A stretch of DNA of 64,000 nucleotides, taken from NCBI GenBank assembly GCA_015233895.1, contig JADFXG010000009.1:1-64000 (forward strand). The letters are read 5' to 3'. Source of the DNA: Nitrospirota bacterium. Its GTDB lineage: Bacteria; Nitrospirota; Thermodesulfovibrionia; Thermodesulfovibrionales; Magnetobacteriaceae. Both the position numbers and the translations under genes were made by a program. Of this stretch, positions 63,719-64,000 are shown one piece after another. Within the stretch, counting starts at the first letter, position 1; each line of letters starts with the position of its first letter. The notes below the pieces were generated by a model. That model did not search any database, was not told where the DNA came from, and was given only the letters and a program-made list of their open reading frames with translations.

Positions 63719-63740
63719 TTGTAACAAAATTTGTTATAAT
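63719..63740 (+). promoter_or_regulatory. Inverted repeat overlapping a TATAAT box
   Basis: TTGTAACAAA-A-TTTGTTATAA (one mismatch) at 63719-63739 includes TATAAT at 63735-63740, 50 nt before the HDOD gene. Possibly its regulated promoter; no clear -35. Confidence 0.4.
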
Positions 63741-63789
63741 GCGCAGATGTCGGAGTGTTTAGTTATTAATCAAGGTGTGAGCGGGTGTG

Positions 63790-64000
63790 ATGGGTAATCC
63801 GCAGCCTTCAAAACAAAAAACGATAGAACTCCTGATGAGCCGTGCTAAGGAAAGGAATGACTTTCCAGCCATGTCACGTACTGTTGACATAGTGAAAAAG
63901 CAAACATCATCGGTAAATGATACATCCATTACAGAGCTGACAAGTACTATTTTAGATGATTTTGCCCTTACCAGTAAGCTTCTCAGGCTTGTAAACAGCG
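63790..64000 (+). CDS. HDOD-domain protein, N-terminal part
   Basis: Open to the end of the window (70 codons): MGNPQPSKQKTIELLMSRAK then FPAMSRTVDIVKKQ and LDDFALTSKLLRLVNS, the start of an HDOD domain (LTxKLLRLVNS). Likely signalling protein; later domains are beyond the window. Confidence 0.8.
   Translation, partial: MGNPQPSKQKTIELLMSRAKERNDFPAMSRTVDIVKKQTSSVNDTSITELTSTILDDFALTSKLLRLVNS

Noticed and set aside
1..64000. tRNA, rRNA or riboswitch genes
   Set aside because: Intergenic stretches were read for tRNA-like and known leader patterns; none was convincing. A covariance-model search would be needed to exclude them.

Overview
The window looks like a chromosome segment of a diderm, AT-rich bacterium with type IV pili, many two-component sensors and many TPR proteins. 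The kinases with an H-[QH]-W-[KR]-Q-P-L box, the fused TPR/glycosyltransferase-C proteins, PilY1, MlaE and a zinc-tailed SecA fit Nitrospirota (Thermodesulfovibrionia or the 'Candidatus Magnetobacterium' group) best. That placement is inference from gene style, not from a marker gene. No rRNA, tRNA or CRISPR array was recognised.

Layout. (1) 0-5.8 kb: minus-strand signalling operon (MEDS protein, PAS histidine kinase, receiver, NMT1-type binding protein, HAMP histidine kinase). (2) 6-10.4 kb: complete branched-chain amino acid ABC operon livKHMGF. (3) 10.4-25 kb: accessory stretch mixed with core genes. It holds multi-hairpin dispersed repeats, two hicBA modules with intact antitoxin and broken toxin, an intact higBA, small orphan antitoxin-like genes, a CHAT-protease/NTPase/TPR protein and a TPR/metallo-beta-lactamase protein. 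The core genes here are a radical SAM gene and the SDR-bioD-secA operon; bioF follows at 24.7-25.8 kb. (4) 26.4-29 kb: a pilin with a sigma-54-type promoter and a receiver-TPR protein. (5) 29-31.4 kb: a phage-style switch, with an XRE repressor gene divergent from a four-gene operon ending in a Mor-like activator; a palindromic operator lies between the two consensus promoter hexamers. (6) 31.4-33.7 kb: cutA, a receiver and a receiver-PAS-GGDEF cyclase. (7) 33.8-46.2 kb: surface glycosylation island (GT2, GT9-like, PseG, GT-C enzymes, two TMTC-like GT-C/TPR proteins, GT4) with lgt inside. (8) 46.4-49.7 kb: DUF4412 protein, transketolase, rubrerythrin. (9) 49.9-60 kb: minor-pilin operon pilY1-fimT-pilV-pilW-pilX followed by a sensor kinase and a sigma-54 activator. 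(10) 60.3-64 kb: two coiled-coil paralogues around an RHH protein, a STAS-MlaE pair, a small duplicated-helix protein and the start of an HDOD gene.

How it may work together. The pilus operon carries its own kinase/NtrC-type pair, and the only clear -24/-12 promoter found lies upstream of the separate pilin gene 23 kb away, so a PilSR-like circuit is a reasonable hypothesis. bioF and the SDR gene lie 6 kb apart but share an almost identical promoter placed 8 nt before the ATG, which points to co-regulation and leaderless mRNAs. The most interesting targets for a new system are the repressor/Mor mini-operon (29.0-30.84 kb), the CHAT-NTPase-TPR protein, and the two toxin-dead HicBA loci.
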